From assembly GCA_022432975.1 (NCBI GenBank), contig CM039506.1, positions 17,496,121 to 17,560,120 of the forward strand: 64,000 nt of DNA. Reading direction: 5' to 3'. Positions 10,660-23,460 of the stretch are shown piece by piece. A program made the translations under genes and the position numbers. This DNA comes from Begonia masoniana. Taxonomy: Eukaryota; Streptophyta; Magnoliopsida; Cucurbitales; Begoniaceae. The first letter of the stretch is position 1. Every line of letters starts with the position of its first letter. Under the pieces are notes generated by a model. That model saw only the letters and a list, made by a program, of their open reading frames with translations. It did not search any database and was not told the DNA's origin.

Positions 10660-12640
10660 ATGAAGCCTTCGATTACTCCGAGTTCTAGTGTTTTAAATCC
10701 TACAACTCCTGCGAACAGTCGATTAGTTTAGTGATTTTTCAAGTTTAGGCTTTTTGTTTTTGTTTTCTTTCCTCAAGGAAATTTTGTTTGTTTGCCCAGA
10801 ACGTGACGGGAAAACAAATTCTGAGTCTTCAATGATCTCTCTTTTTTTTTTTTTTTCTGGTGTAAATAACAGACTTCTGCATTTTTCGTTCTTTATGGAT
10901 CTATCCTTGTTACGAATTGCAGACCAACCGCAGAGAAACTCTTCCGCATATTGTCGAGATCTCGATGAAAAAGAAAATGGAAAAGATCACAATCCTAGAA
11001 TTGGAAGAATTCGATCAACAAAAATCACAAACTGCACCAAGAATTTCATGTCTCCAACAATCTCAGCTTCTTCCAAGATCTCCATGTCTCCAAAGAAGAA
11101 GATCCTGATTGAGAGGAACGAGCCAGTTCGAACTTCTCTCTCGTTTTCTGACTTGAAAACCTCGCCACTGAACTCGGTGAATGCCTCTGAAGCAATTCAA
11201 CCAACGAGTGTTGATCTAAAACCAGATGATTGCAATTCTATAGAGCCATCCTTAGATTCTACGGACCTCCGGCTGGCTTTACGAGCTTCATCTTCGATTC
11301 ATAAAGCTTCAAAAACTGTGTCTTTCATTGATAGTGCAACAAAAAGTTCAGGTTTTTCAGAAAATACTATGTTTGAGGATGCTGATTTAGTCAATCTTCG
11401 AGTACACGTTTAAGATTAGTCCTGCTTCGAGTCCGTCATCTTGTCAAATTATAGCTCCTCTTGATGAGGATCCAGCCATGCCTCCATATGATCCAAAAAC
11501 AAATTACTTATATCGCCAAGGCCTCAGTTTCTTCATTACAGACCAAACCCATCTTCACGAGGAAGAAGATGGGAAAAGGGTTGAGGGAAGCCTTCTTTTC
11601 GAGAGCTTTTCGGATACTGAAGTTACAGAAGAGACTCAATCTGACAGCTCTCAGAAATCAAATGAAGTTTCTTCTAATGGAATTAACAGAGAAGATAAAC
11701 AAGAAGAAGAAGAAGCAGATCACAATAAATCTGAACCTTGTCCCATAGACAACAATAACTCAGATGGGAATTCTGTAGCCAGAGGCAATTCCCAGCCAAG
11801 TTTTCGAAATACAAGATTACTGCTCTGATTTTGCTTCTCTGTTTTGCTTGCTCATCTGTCTTCCATACTACTCCCCTGATAAATCGTATTGTACATGACG
11901 AATCAAGATTCTTGATGAAGAACACCAATCCATTTGAAATCTACCAATTCGCAAAATCGAAGTATTCTGTGTTGGCTGAAAATTTGCAAGTTTGCTTTAA
12001 TAAGGCCGCTGCTTTCGCTCATGGTTTGATTTTCAATTTCCAAGAAGAGAATCATCAGATGAGTCCGGCAAGGTACTTCACCTTGTCTGCTTTGCAAGAG
12101 GACATGTCAGTTGATGAATATTTTGTGTTTTATCAGACTCATAAAGCCAATGGATGATTTTCTGTCGGAGGCAACGAGCGAGATTATGGTAGAACCTGAG
12201 TTATTAGAAGAAGATGAGCTGCTGCAGAACAATGTTGAGTTGGAAGAAGAAGACAAAGAGAATTCTGAAATCATGGAGAACCCAGATGAACCAGAACAAG
12301 AACACGTAGAGAGTGAACCCCATGAAAGCTTGGAATCTGAGTTAATCTAAGAAGATGAGCTTCTGCAGAACAGTTTTCAGTTGAAAAAAGAAGCTGAAGG
12401 GCATTCTAAAACTATGGAGGACCCAGAACGAAGCTGCGAGGAAGAACACCAAGAGAGAGAGTAAACGCCATGAAAGCTTGGAAGAAGAGCTTTCAGAAGA
12501 AAATTGTAAATCAGAATCTGAAATGGTTGAAACTATTACTACTTTACAAGAAAGACCAGAAAGAGTCGAGGAATCCAGCTGCTTGGCCGTATTGATGAGA
12601 TCAAGTGTTATCAGATGTGAAGATGGTAAAAATTAGGGTA
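10660..12640 (+). pseudogene. Plant-specific single-pass transmembrane protein pseudogene (At1g16630-like)
   Basis: Exon 1 (10660-10725) encodes MKPSITPSSSVLNPTTPANS and ends at a GT donor. The next exon opens after CAG at 10922 and carries landmarks of a plant membrane-protein family: DLDEKENGKD, FMSPTISASSKI, KKKILIERNE, PPYDPKTNYL, LFESFSDTEVTEETQSD, a hydrophobic segment ITALILLLCFACSSVF (about 11798-11850), then a Glu-rich tail. These landmarks fall in different frames: shifts are needed near 11398, on both sides of about 11505-11560, near 11790 and near 12150, and a stop at 12348-12350 breaks the acidic tail. That many breaks imply a pseudogene. Function of the family is poorly known. 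Family assignment rests on motif memory and is moderate. Confidence 0.55.
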
Positions 12641-12647
12641 AAATGCA

Positions 12648-12752
12648 ATTTGGCCCCTACAACTAGGTGAAATGGGCAAATTACCCCCTAAAATTGAATA
12701 ATGGGCAATTTAGCCCCTACAATTTGGATAATGTGCAATTTAGCCCCTACCG
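12648..12752 (+). repeat. Four short tandem units of the GGCAAATTAGCCCCTA type
   Basis: Repeated phrases CAATTTGGCCCCTACAA, GCAAATTACCCCCTA, GCAATTTAGCCCCTACAA and GCAATTTAGCCCCTACCG at roughly 32-bp spacing. This motif is common in subterminal regions of plant DNA transposons, but no matching opposite end was found. Confidence 0.7.
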
Positions 12753-14217
12753 TCATTTTTTCCGTTAAAAAACCACGTTTTTGTCACGTGCTCACATTTT
12801 CTTCCAGACATGCCCCTGCATGGAATCAGAACCGGACCGGACCGGTTCGATTAATTTAACCCTGGTTTTTTCTGAAAAACTCAGAGGAAAGCTGTCTTTC
12901 TCCTCTTCGAAAGACAGAATTTCCCTCTCATTTCGCCAGACTCCTCGCTCGCTCTCTCGCTCTCTCCCGAGACCCCCTAGCTCGCCTTCGCCGCGCTCTC
13001 TCTCTCTCTCTCTCACTCGCTCCTCTCGACTCTCTCTCGCCAGTCGCCAGGCTAACGGAACTAAAAAGTTGTCACGCTTACTACGACGGCAAGGTAAAAA
13101 TTTCTCTCGCTTACTGTAATGGCCGAAGTTCTTTGTTTTTTTGGAGTATGAAATCTGAACCAATAGTTATTATTGAATAGTTAGGGTTTCTGAACTTCGT
13201 TGTTATTCTGAACGAATTTTCTGGTTAGTTTAGATGGAGCCTAGGTTGGATGTTGTCTTCTAAGAACGTATTAACCTTGAGGGATGATCCTGTTCACAAA
13301 ATTTACTATGTGGATAATCATTATGCTATCAGAGCATAAGAATTAACGATTAAACTTCCTAGTCATTGTAACTTTTACTCATTTAGGTGCAAGTGACATT
13401 GATTTTAACAAAGTAAAAGTTGCTCCCTTAATTCCTAACAAAGAAGTTCTAAAACAATTATGGAACTCCATACTTCCAACGTAAATTAAAGTCAAATGAA
13501 GAACAAAACTTTGATTTCAAAATAATAAGCACTTTAGATTAATATAGTATGAGTAGAGTTCATGAGAGTTTAATGAGTAGATAACTATTATTAGATTACC
13601 TACTAGATAAATTTCAAACATTATAACATGATACTGCCTTAATGCATCACATGATAATTTTATTGTTAAACTTTTTTAAGATTATCTTAAAAACCTTGGC
13701 TGGTTTTGTTATAATGATTTAAGTCATTATAAACATGTTTGTTATTAAACTTAATCAAATTGATGGTAAAATGCGGGAAGGTAGTGGGTAGAGTCTCACC
13801 CTACTCATTGCAAAGACTTTTCAAAGTTTTATTTGGTCCGCAGCTTGGGGTACGATGTGCTGTATTTTCTTTACCTCCTATCTGATAAATTTGAAAAGAT
13901 CTTTATGCCGAAATTCAGGGAAGTGATGAAAGATCAAAAATTTGATCTTTGTTCACCTGTCACATGCTCATTGCTCTAGATGAAAGTTCCGATTCGCCCT
14001 CTAGAAACTCTTTACCAACAACACGTCATCCTGTATTATGTAATTGCAGGTCAATCTAAAGGTTTCGGATGATTTGTCAGTTCTAATAACTTAATTTCTT
14101 AATGTGCTTAGATTGTTGCTAAAAAATCTATAATAATATAAAATCAAATCAATTGGGTGAATACAACTTTAATTGTTAAGACAAAAAATTATGTTGACAA
14201 AGTAGAGTTAATTGTGA
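12753..14217. other. Non-coding: CT-rich tract, then AT-rich sequence downstream of CLPX pseudogene
   Basis: 12930-13040 is rich in CTCTCT and CGCTCT. A hairpin GTGGGTAGAGTCTCACCCTAC lies at about 13781-13802. The remainder is A/T-rich. No gene recognised. Confidence 0.4.
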
Positions 14218-17200
14218 TCATACCGTTGAAATGGATTCATTGAGGTAACGCTCCAATGCTTTGTCCTTGAGGAGGATTTTGCCTCCACAGCCAGTGGCAT
14301 TCACTAAACCAACTGACTCCTCATCAACCACAACAAAATCCACCCTGTCACTCCCAGTTTTAACATTCGAAATCTTGATATTTGAAAAGGATAAGAATCT
14401 TATCGGTAAAAATTACAACCAAATTTGTCGGATAAATCAAGGATGAGGAGACTGTATATTATTAACACATGGATCTTATTTGTGTAAAGATTGATGCGTC
14501 AATTTTTGTATCATATATAAAATTAAGAATGAATTTATAGCTTCACTGATAATGAGGATGATTATTATTTTTGATCTAACTTGAGAAAGAGTATTAGAAT
14601 TAAGTTGTTCTTAAGTATGAGGAGATTGTGCATCAGCTCATGGATCAACATTATCTATCAGCTATTATTCACAAAAATTTATGCTGATGGATCTACTTCA
14701 AATAATTTTGAAAGGATAATAAATAAATGCGAGCTGCAAGATCCATTGGTCAAAGTTTCATGATTACTTTATCCCACGCAAATCGTTCTATTTCATGCAT
14801 TTCCTAATCCCCTGTGGACAGTTTCATAGGAAAATAGAGATGATTTTAGACAAACTGGTAAGCAAGAAGCTAAGGCGAATCATTTAATTGAATTAAAAAG
14901 GGGCATTTCCTTTCCCTTTAAAGGAAAGGATGAAATGGATAACTCTAATCAATTCAGTCACAAACTAGTAAATGTTAAGAGAGAGGGAATACCTAAAGTA
15001 CTCCTAAGGTATTGTGTAAGCTAGCAAGCAACATTTGTTATTCTTTTTTTCCATAGCATAGATTATAGATAAAGGAGCCATAGGAGATAATAGTTTACTC
15101 AGTCTAAAATAGGGATAAAAAAATGGAGCTTAGCTGTATGGATCTCTTGCCTATATTAGATTACTGTAATTCTAGTCAGCAACAAAAAGAGTCATTTCAA
15201 TACCTCATACATTGCATCAATTAGAATGGTTTCTGAGTAAGCTCTCAAACCCCTAGCGCCAGTATTCTTAGCCATTGCCTTTTTGGCTATGAGCCTTAGC
15301 GCTTTCTCCGTCAAATGTAGTTTTACCTGCCCAAGTAAATAATTTTCAAATAATTATAGTTGTCAGGAAAACTGTTATTCAACCTTACCGTCTGGGGAAA
15401 GTAGACCATAAAAATTAAATGCAAAGGCAAAATGCTTACTTTGTTCATGCTAAACAATTTCTTATACTGCTTACAAAGAGCATTCTTAGGTTCAGTGAGG
15501 ACCTGCAAGACAAATATTTGCAAGCAAAACTGATAAAAAAGAATATCAAGGAATTTAGCAGCTCGTTTGCAATGGATAGGAGTCTAACTTTTTATTTAAA
15601 TGACTTGTTCTATCCTATGTTGGGTTGAAAATTCGACTGTCAAATCCAAAAAAAACAATTACCCTCGCGTGAACATCTAAAAATTATGGAGCAGATTCTT
15701 TCTCAAAAAAGAAATTGAAGCCCAGGTCTAGTTTATGTCAATACTGATCAGTTACTCAGTGAGACAGTAAGCATTAATCATGCTATGAGAAGGGTCTTTT
15801 CTCTTGATTGGAGGATAACAATCTTAATTTATCCTGTTATGTGTTCGCTCCTTTGTGTAGGAACTAAGAGTTAACTCCTAACATCACTCTTTTCAGGACT
15901 TTGATTGTAACTTGAGAATTACTTTTTAATGACATTCATGAATAGTGTTCTCTTAATAGATTTAATAAGGTTCAATTTGATGAGATCTTAAAATCGTTTT
16001 ACTATATCGCAAACACAAAAAATATCTATAACGAGCATACTTAACTGAAAATACGAAGGAGATCCATTACTATTGGTCAAATTTTTAATATAGAATACTC
16101 TTTAGTCATTATGCAAAGATAAAATCTAAGATTATTGACCTAACCACTTTGCATATGTCACCTGAAGGAGTTGGTCCTCAGTCAAAGCTGACAAGCTGAC
16201 CAAAATGGAAAAGCGTCCAACAAACTCAGGAAGTAGTCCAAAAGTTATAAGATCAGTACTTTTAATCTTAAAAGCATCCAAAACGAACTGAGCTACGTTT
16301 CTTAAAAGGAGTTTCAACAACTTATTTCCTATCTTAATAATAACTTCACTATTGATAAGTAGGCCTATTGTTCTTAATTTTTTAAGATTTATCCTTTTAG
16401 TATAATTATCTTTAATAAAAAAGAAATTGCTTTAAATTAAGTTTCTCTTTCTCTTTTCTTTTCTTCTCTCCCTTCCATTTATTGTATTTTTTTCCTTTTA
16501 ACATATTTCGTTGCTTCTAAAATAACAATTCATTTCCTCTCTTCATTTACATTTTGATCGTCATGTATATCATTAGATGATGTGCCTCAGCTACGAAACT
16601 TTCTTCTTACAGTTTCTAGTAAAGATGAAGTCACTACAGCGCTGGTAAGTCTACTAGTTCTCATATTAGCACGAATTGATGCTTCAAAACCAATCGAAGA
16701 ATCTTGTCATTTGAATTGTACAATCAAGTTGTTCTAAATCAGTTTACAAGAAAAGTAACAAATTAAAACACTTCAAATAGGAATTATAAGGATTTACCTC
16801 TCCAAAATGGTTTTTTCTAGATCTACGACAGCTCCACCACATATAAATAGGACGTCTTTGGTGTCAATCTACCGATCATTTACCAAAAAAAATTTCATGC
16901 ACAAGGAAAATAACATAAACAAATGTATACAGCAGGTCTTCAAAGCTTACCTGGATAATATCACCTCGAGGATGTTTTCTAGCTCCCTTCTCAGGAACAT
17001 TGACCACCTGAAAAGGATAACTGGACTTTTAAGCTAATAGTTATAACAGCATATACCCTAAGAAGTTCTGCCAATTTTCTATTAAAAGAGAATTCTAATG
17101 AACTAACAATATCTTTCAAATTTTTAATCCTCCAAAGCTTAAAAAATACATACGCCATTTAAGATTTTCATAGAAAAAACAAAATTTTTGTGAGAGTTCA

Positions 17201-18209
17201 GTGGCTAATATCATGCTACTTTCTCTTTTAAAGAATTCTAATTCTCAAGACTTTAGACAGATTATTAAAAAGAAAACCAGATCGCATAAAACTCCCAACG
17301 GAAATCTTGTGATGAGTATTGAACTTAGCAAAGAAAAAGTTTTACAATGAGGAACTGAATGACTCACTGTTCCCTCCAGCATCTTCAATAGTGCCTGTTG
17401 AACGCCTTCACCTGATACATCTCTGTTAATATTCAAACTCTCCGCCTGAAAAAGATAATAGTAAATGATGAAGCTTTCTCTGTAATTCATAAAAGAGTCA
17501 TCAAAGTCATGATGTGGAACCTTCTTGGTTATTTTGTCAACTTCATCAATGTAAACCATTCCTTGTTGAGCTGCTTGAACATTGAACTCCGCTGCCTAAT
17601 AAAAAATGATTACAGCCAAAACATGGGATTCAAATGAAATAAAAGACAGCAATTTCTCTTAAACTAATACTACAATTAAACTAATACATAAGTTCCCTTC
17701 TCCTTGCACAAGTCTTCCCAAATAGGCCTCTTTTAAGCAATTCTAACACATCAACCTTATCTTCTCCATATTATTACCCAAAAAAGTCTGTAATTTAAAT
17801 GCACGACGGTAGCTAGTTTGGGATTAAGATTAAGTTTAAGGAAGTGAAAGAGGGTGAAAGAGAGAGATTGGAAAGATTAAGGAGATTAAAAGAAAGAGAG
17901 AAACTGGGAAAGTGAAAAAATTAGAAAAAAGAGATTGAAACTTATATCAATAATCAAAAACCATAAAATCACTAAAATTAAGAAACCTCTGAAAAAGGAA
18001 ATGTACAATTTGTTTTGACTAAAATATTTAACTAGTAACACCTTCCTCCTCTTACAGCATGAGCCTCGAAAAACACTCAACCCAATCTTTCTTTACAAAA
18101 TATTTTGCGTATAACCTATGGCTTTACTCCATTAGAAAATGTTTTGACAAAAATAACATTAAAAACCCACCACATATATAAATTCTTCTCATAGAATTAA
18201 TATAATTTC

Positions 18210-20903
18210 TGTAGCGCCCCGAACCCGCCCCGGGCCCGGTGCGTTACGTTGAAACCAAATCCCGTGTTTAAACGACGTTTAAAAGTAATTTAATAAAATT
18301 CTCGACTCGGTTTTTGGGTTTTCCGAACCCTCAACTTTTTCTTGGAAAGCGTGTCTAAAATCCTTAGAAATACGTTGGAAAAATGTCGGGTTAAAATGGT
18401 TTGGAAAATTGAAGTTTTAAAAAAAATTTTAAAAAAAAATCAAGGAGGGGCGCTGCTCGGCGCCACGCGCGCGCAGAGCGCGCCTAACGCGCGCCCAGCT
18501 TGTGTCGGAGGCGATTATTCGCCTCCCGGTGGCGATTACTCGCCACCTTCTCTGCCGTTTCAACCAAAAATCGCCCCAGAGGCGATTGCTCGCCTTCCCA
18601 CGGCGTCCACTCGCCACCTCCTCGGGTTTTTGACCCCAAAACGCCCAAAAACTTGACTTTTTCCCGACTTTTTGACTTACCTTCACTTCCTTCATTTTTC
18701 TACGACTAAAACACCTCCAACAATTCCGAAAATTTAAACATACCTTCCCAACACCTAAACCTTCAAAGCCCATAAAAATTTTGGAAAACCGACTTCAAAC
18801 GGAGAAATAGAAAAATAGAAAACTTAACCCGACGTTAGTTATTTTAAAACCAAAACAGGCGGCGTAACGCCTAAATTTCTTTAAAAACCCAAAACTTCAA
18901 ATCCAAACACAAAATATATATTTTCAAGTTTCCAAATACAACAACCATCATCCAAAACTCCACCGACTCGAAAACGTTAATAGTTAATACGAAAACATTT
19001 ATAAACACAATGTATCAAAACATAAACAAACCGCTATTTTTCTTTAACATTTCCTAAACCATAATCCTTTCGAACTATTTACAACACTCCCACAAAATAC
19101 CCGAAGAAGGATAGTGGTCCAGACGCCCCGACAATGGCCTGCACCGGCGGATTCCGTACTCCTCCGACTGCGGCCTAATCCTGAGCTGTCTCATCGACCT
19201 CACCTGTATAACACTCGTCACCTACACCACATAACACAAAAAGGTAAGCCTAACGCTTAGCAAGTAGGGAAATAATGCACAACGACACGCTAAATGCTCG
19301 ACTCAATCCTAACATGCGGTTTCTACACACTCAGTTACTTCTTTTCATTTCGATTACATTTATCTTTCACTTCCAGGTGAATCAAGTAGGCACACGCCCC
19401 CACACAGTCCAGGACGGCCACGCCTTGATTCACGGAGCTAGACTGGAGGCACACGTCCCAACACAGTCCAGGACGGCCAACACGAATCTCCCCAATCGAT
19501 CGTAGAATCCTCATTGTGCACTTCAAGCATGAACAGGTCGAGGAATTCATACTCACGACACATTACGTACATTAACAGGGCATCTCGAATAAAATCCCTC
19601 GCGGGGTGCTCAACGAGCCACTTGCCCGATGAAGCTATTCTACTCGAGACCAAGTTGCATATCACTTCTTATCTTTCTTCCACATCATCCTTACCACTCA
19701 AACATGCAAAAACACGTGATTTCGTAGTTTAGAAAACAATGATGCATGACACCCGATGCATAACAAAAGCAAAACATAACAAACAAACAACCAATCCCTA
19801 CCGTTCTATGGTGTAGGCCCGAAGGCAACAAACACTCATCCACTACTTACCTGGCTGCTTCAAAAACGTGTTGTCACTTCGTCCAACCAAAGTACACGTC
19901 AATTACCTAACCATTAAGGAAAAGTTACTTAGTAACAAACTAAGAAATTCTAAAAATTCAACTAGCTTAAACTAACCCTAACTTTTTAACCCAAAACGAA
20001 CCAACACTCAAACACTCTCACACTTAAACACTTAAACCCGATTTTTATACAAGTTTTACCGTCCAACGTTCAAACGGCCATAACTTTCTCGTTTTTCAAC
20101 GGATTTCGACGTGCCACCCCAACTCGGAAACCTCTACACGTCTACTATCCATTGAATCACTCAAAGTAACCAAACGAAGTAATTTTCCTACTCGAAAATC
20201 CAGCAAACAGAATCGGGTATATAGGTGTTCTTGAACTATTTTTGTGGAACACTTCACCAATCTTTAATCTAACCCTCAAATCTACCTAAACTAAGTCATT
20301 CAACAATCAAAACATCAAAATAGGGAAGAAATCTAACATTAAACCCAAATTTTCGGACTTCGCATTCTAGGGTTTCCAAACCCTATGCAATCCCCCACAA
20401 AACACCCTAAAAACACTCCTAATCTTCATCCAAAGTCACAAAAACCAAAACCCATAAAGTTTTACCTTAAAATGCCTTGAGAAAATTGAAGAGAGGAAGA
20501 AGAGAAGTACATCAATGGAGGAAAGAGGGCATCGATGGAGATGAAGAGGGGAAAAATGAGAGAAATCGACTTTTAACCTAAAGTTTTCTTCCACTTTTTG
20601 TTTCCCCCCACCAAAGTTATAAAATTTGCAAAACAACCCACACTATTCTCTTCTTCTTCTTCCAACGTGAAGGCCTTTTTATTTCACCTATTTCTTCCAT
20701 TTATTTCATTAAATGATACATTTCTATTGGTTGAAAAACAAAACACCTTTTGACTTTTCCACTTAGTGGTTTAAATAGTCAAACATCATTTTCTCCTTTT
20801 GCTTGCCTTAATCCCAAATCCATTTCTCAACACCTATCATTAAACGATCCTAACTGCCTACCCTAAGACATATGTGCGTTACAGGAAATTCTCGGGTGTT
20901 ACA
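18210..20903 (-). mobile_element. LTR-3: complete 2694-bp solo LTR with 5-bp TSD
   Basis: Begins TGTAGCGCCC and ends GGGTGTTACA, an inverted terminal pair, flanked by perfect TSD ATTTC (18205-18209 and 20904-20908), inside the large CLPX intron. On the minus strand a leader exon ends at 20466 (TTTTAAG|GTAAAA), a 56-nt microexon is 19906-19851 (acceptor GGTTAG, donor CCAG|GTAAGT), and an intron runs 19850-19222 to GGTGTAG|GTGACGAG. A GC-rich palindrome cassette lies at 18440-18640. There is no internal domain, primer site or second LTR, so it is a solo LTR formed by recombination between the two LTRs of an element. Confidence 0.9.
18440..18640. repeat. Palindrome cassette of LTR-3
   Basis: Perfect hairpins GAGGCGATTATTCGCCTC (18508-18525) and GGTGGCGATTACTCGCCACC (18528-18547), and a near-perfect GAGGCGATTGCTCGCCTT (18579-18596), plus a degenerate fourth. 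All share the form GGCGA-TTNN-TCGCC. Confidence 0.85.
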
Positions 20904-20908
20904 ATTTC

Positions 20909-22155
20909 TAACATTCTAGATGCACGAAAAGAGACAATGACACACCAAATTACACAAAAGGACCTAAGTTAAATACTGACACCAAACCCCTTACCCTTTT
21001 TGGCATAAAGCCATAAAAATTCCCAAATTATCCCCAAACTCACGTCCGAGAGACAAGTGTGAAACATAACAAAATATGGTTAAGTCTCTCTTTCAAACAC
21101 TTGAGGCATCCATTTTGGAAATGATAAACAACCTTCTTTTGAGATTTATCCATCGTCAAAGGAACCCTTCTTGTGACAACCCGTTCTGAGAAGGGAAGGA
21201 TGATCCAAAATTATGTTGATTGTAAGGGTCCAGCCCATATCAGTAGGGGTGCACAATCCCACATCACTTGAGAAAGTAAAAATTATGCGGTTTATAAGTA
21301 GAGTTCTCCTCCATACCTAGTACAACTCGTTTTAGGGCTGACCCCAAAAACAAATTTGTGCGGGTTCTGGCCCAAAGCGAACAATATCATATTGAGAGCA
21401 CCAGGGGGACTCCGCAAATAATATCAGAGTCAATTCCCAATCAGAAGTGTGGCCGACGGGGACATCGGGCCCCAAGGGGGGAGATTGTGACAGTCCGCCC
21501 TGTGAAGGCAATAACGACCCAAGATTCTATTGATTGTGAGGGTCCAGACCATATCAGTGGGGGTGCACAATCCCACATCGCTTGGGAGAGTGAAAATTGT
21601 GTGTTATAAGTAGAATTCCTCTATCTACCTAGTATAACGCGTTTTAGAGCTAACCCCAAGAACAAATCTGTACGGGCTTCGATTAAAAGTGGACAATATT
21701 GTACTGAGAGCACCGAGGGACTCCACACGTCTAACATGTTAACAATTCTTTTCACATCAAATTCTTCAAAAATAAAAACTAACTCAACTTTTGTAATACA
21801 CCAGTGAAAATCCATATTGACCAAGGACTTTCTCTCTGGTACAAGATTATAAATCAATGCTTTCAAGATAATTTAGAGTACACAGCAAAAAAAAAAATCT
21901 TGCTATCATGGCCCCTAATAGTGAGATTTGCTCAAAGACTAATATTTTATAAATTACTCAACATTGATCCTTGTCTGTGAAGGTCAACAATGCAAACAAT
22001 GTACATTCAAAGAAGGGGGAAAGAGTTAACATTCCAATACTCAGATTCCAACAAAACAAGAAAATAAATTCATTTCAAAATCACAAAATAACGTCAAAGT
22101 GCTTAGTTTACAGCAAATAAATGAATTCATCATGGCATGAAAATAGAAACTTTAC
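20909..22155. other. CLPX intron sequence around the TRIM
   Basis: Apart from the TRIM at 21172-21727, A/T-rich intron sequence with no other recognised feature. Confidence 0.5.
21172..21727 (+). mobile_element. TRIM (miniature LTR retrotransposon)
   Basis: Two direct terminal repeats, 21172-21416 (245 bp) and 21486-21727 (242 bp), begin TGTGACA and end ACTCCGCA/ACTCCACA. The internal part is only 69 bp: right after the first repeat is AATATCAGAGTC, resembling the tRNA-Met primer-binding site, and just before the second is purine-rich GGGGGGAGAT. Flanks CTTCT and CGTCT differ at one of five positions, consistent with an aged TSD. No coding capacity. It lies in the CLPX intron, opposite to the gene. 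Confidence 0.85.
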
Positions 22156-22710
22156 CGCAAGTAATTTATACAAGATGGATTCAACATCTTGACTTCACCA
22201 ACATAACCAGCCTACAAAAAAATTATAAAAGATTAATTCAACGTCTTCTTCAAATTTTCCAGCTTACAATAATAATTAACCATCAAATTAAAACACAACA
22301 GTTCACCAATATCTGTGTTTTCTACTAACTACTACATATCATATATAAGTAGGACAGCCTCTAATCACAAATAAAAGGCATATGCATTAACCTGAGTTAA
22401 AGTTGTGTCATCGGCAATGACAAAAGGCACATTCACAAACCGAGCAAGTGTCTTAGCAAGTAATGTCTTCCCTATATAGAAATATGCATGTTAGAGTAAA
22501 CACAAGATATCGAGAAACAGATAACTGTAATATAGTAACCAAGAAAAGAGAATAAAAGATGTCTGAATGCACAAAGTAGAAGAAATAAGTCTTCAAGTAC
22601 AAAAGGTCATACCAGAGCCTGTTGGACCCATCGAAAGAACATTGCTTTTTTCTAGCTCTACATTGTCATCGTCATCTATTGAACCTCCTAATCTTGATTC
22701 TGCTTCTGAC

Positions 22711-23360
22711 CTGGAATTTACCACTTCAACTTTGTTGCAGAATTAGCATCTTGAGATAATCTCAAGTAACAATAAAAGAATTAGATCAGATAATTAGAAT
22801 AATTAGTAATTATTCTCAAGATAATTAACAAGAGTCTCTTAAATTAACACAATAAATCTATCTGATAAAAGAGGATGCTTATTACTAAATTAAGTGACTC
22901 CAATCAGAAGATACCTTGGGACACATCGGGTTGAAATTAAAAGGACTTAGTAATGACATCAGATATGGGCTCTACACTTTTATTCTTTTCAAAACCTTTG
23001 ATTTATAATCTTGTTACAAATGTGTTAGCCACCTTTGTCATGAGTTGGTAGGACGTTGAATATTAGGACAAGTTGGCTATTGGTCGTCAACAGAATATTA
23101 GGTCGTCATTACATTTACAAAGCAGAATACTACAGTTTAAAACAAAATTGAAGACGCAATAAAATTGCATTGCAAGAGGCTTGGCCCAGCAGCAAACGAA
23201 CCAAAACAGTGAACCAGAATAGTAACCGCACGATTACTATTCACTGAACCGGTACTGTTCACAACCGGGGGCACTATTCATCCGAACCAAACCAAACCAA
23301 ATCTGAACCAATCAGAATTTTTGACCACGACTCCAATTCGACCAGAACGATTTACGATTT
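22711..23360. other. Non-coding region up to assembly gap
   Basis: A/T-rich to about 23150, then several CCGAACCAAACC and CTATTCA-type short repeats before the gap. Missing CLPX 5' exons are not found here. Confidence 0.5.
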
Positions 23361-23460
23361 NNNNNNNNNNNNNNNNNNNNNNNNNNNNNNNNNNNNNNNN
23401 NNNNNNNNNNNNNNNNNNNNNNNNNNNNNNNNNNNNNNNNNNNNNNNNNNNNNNNNNNNN
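23361..23460. other. Assembly gap (100 N)
   Basis: Exactly 100 N, the usual placeholder for a gap of unknown size. Confidence 0.99.

Larger units (their letters stand above)
14218..22710 (-). pseudogene. CLPX: Mitochondrial-type CLPX (Clp protease ATPase subunit) pseudogene, 12 exons
   Basis: AAA+ unfoldase that feeds substrates to ClpP in mitochondria. Exons in coding order: 22710-22613 (ELEKSNVLSMGPTGSG, Walker A), 22471-22392 ([17 protein letters not shown]), 22211-22156, 17595-17521 ([13 protein letters not shown], Walker B), 17445-17368 ([18 protein letters not shown]), 17007-16951 (VNVPEKGARKHPRGD), 16868-16798, 16710-16611 (RANMRTSRLTSAVVTSSL), 16266-16162 (LLPEFVGRF), 15502-15440, 15326-15204 (KNTGARGLRA), 14373-14218 (final exon, stop 14220-14218). 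Breaks: exon 22211-22156 has 5 extra bases after GYVGE; exon 16710-16611 begins with an in-frame TGA where family members have Arg, and its acceptor reads AA instead of AG. Several replacements look like C:G to T:A changes. N-terminal exons (presequence, zinc finger) are not present left of the gap. Splice phases otherwise agree. Confidence 0.9.

Noticed and set aside
12781..13163. Ser/Arg-rich frames on both strands
   Set aside because: Low-complexity CT/GA tract; no homology recognised.
18210..20903. Autonomous element or LARD
   Set aside because: No internal primer site, purine tract or repeated ends; TSD and LTR ends fit a solo LTR.
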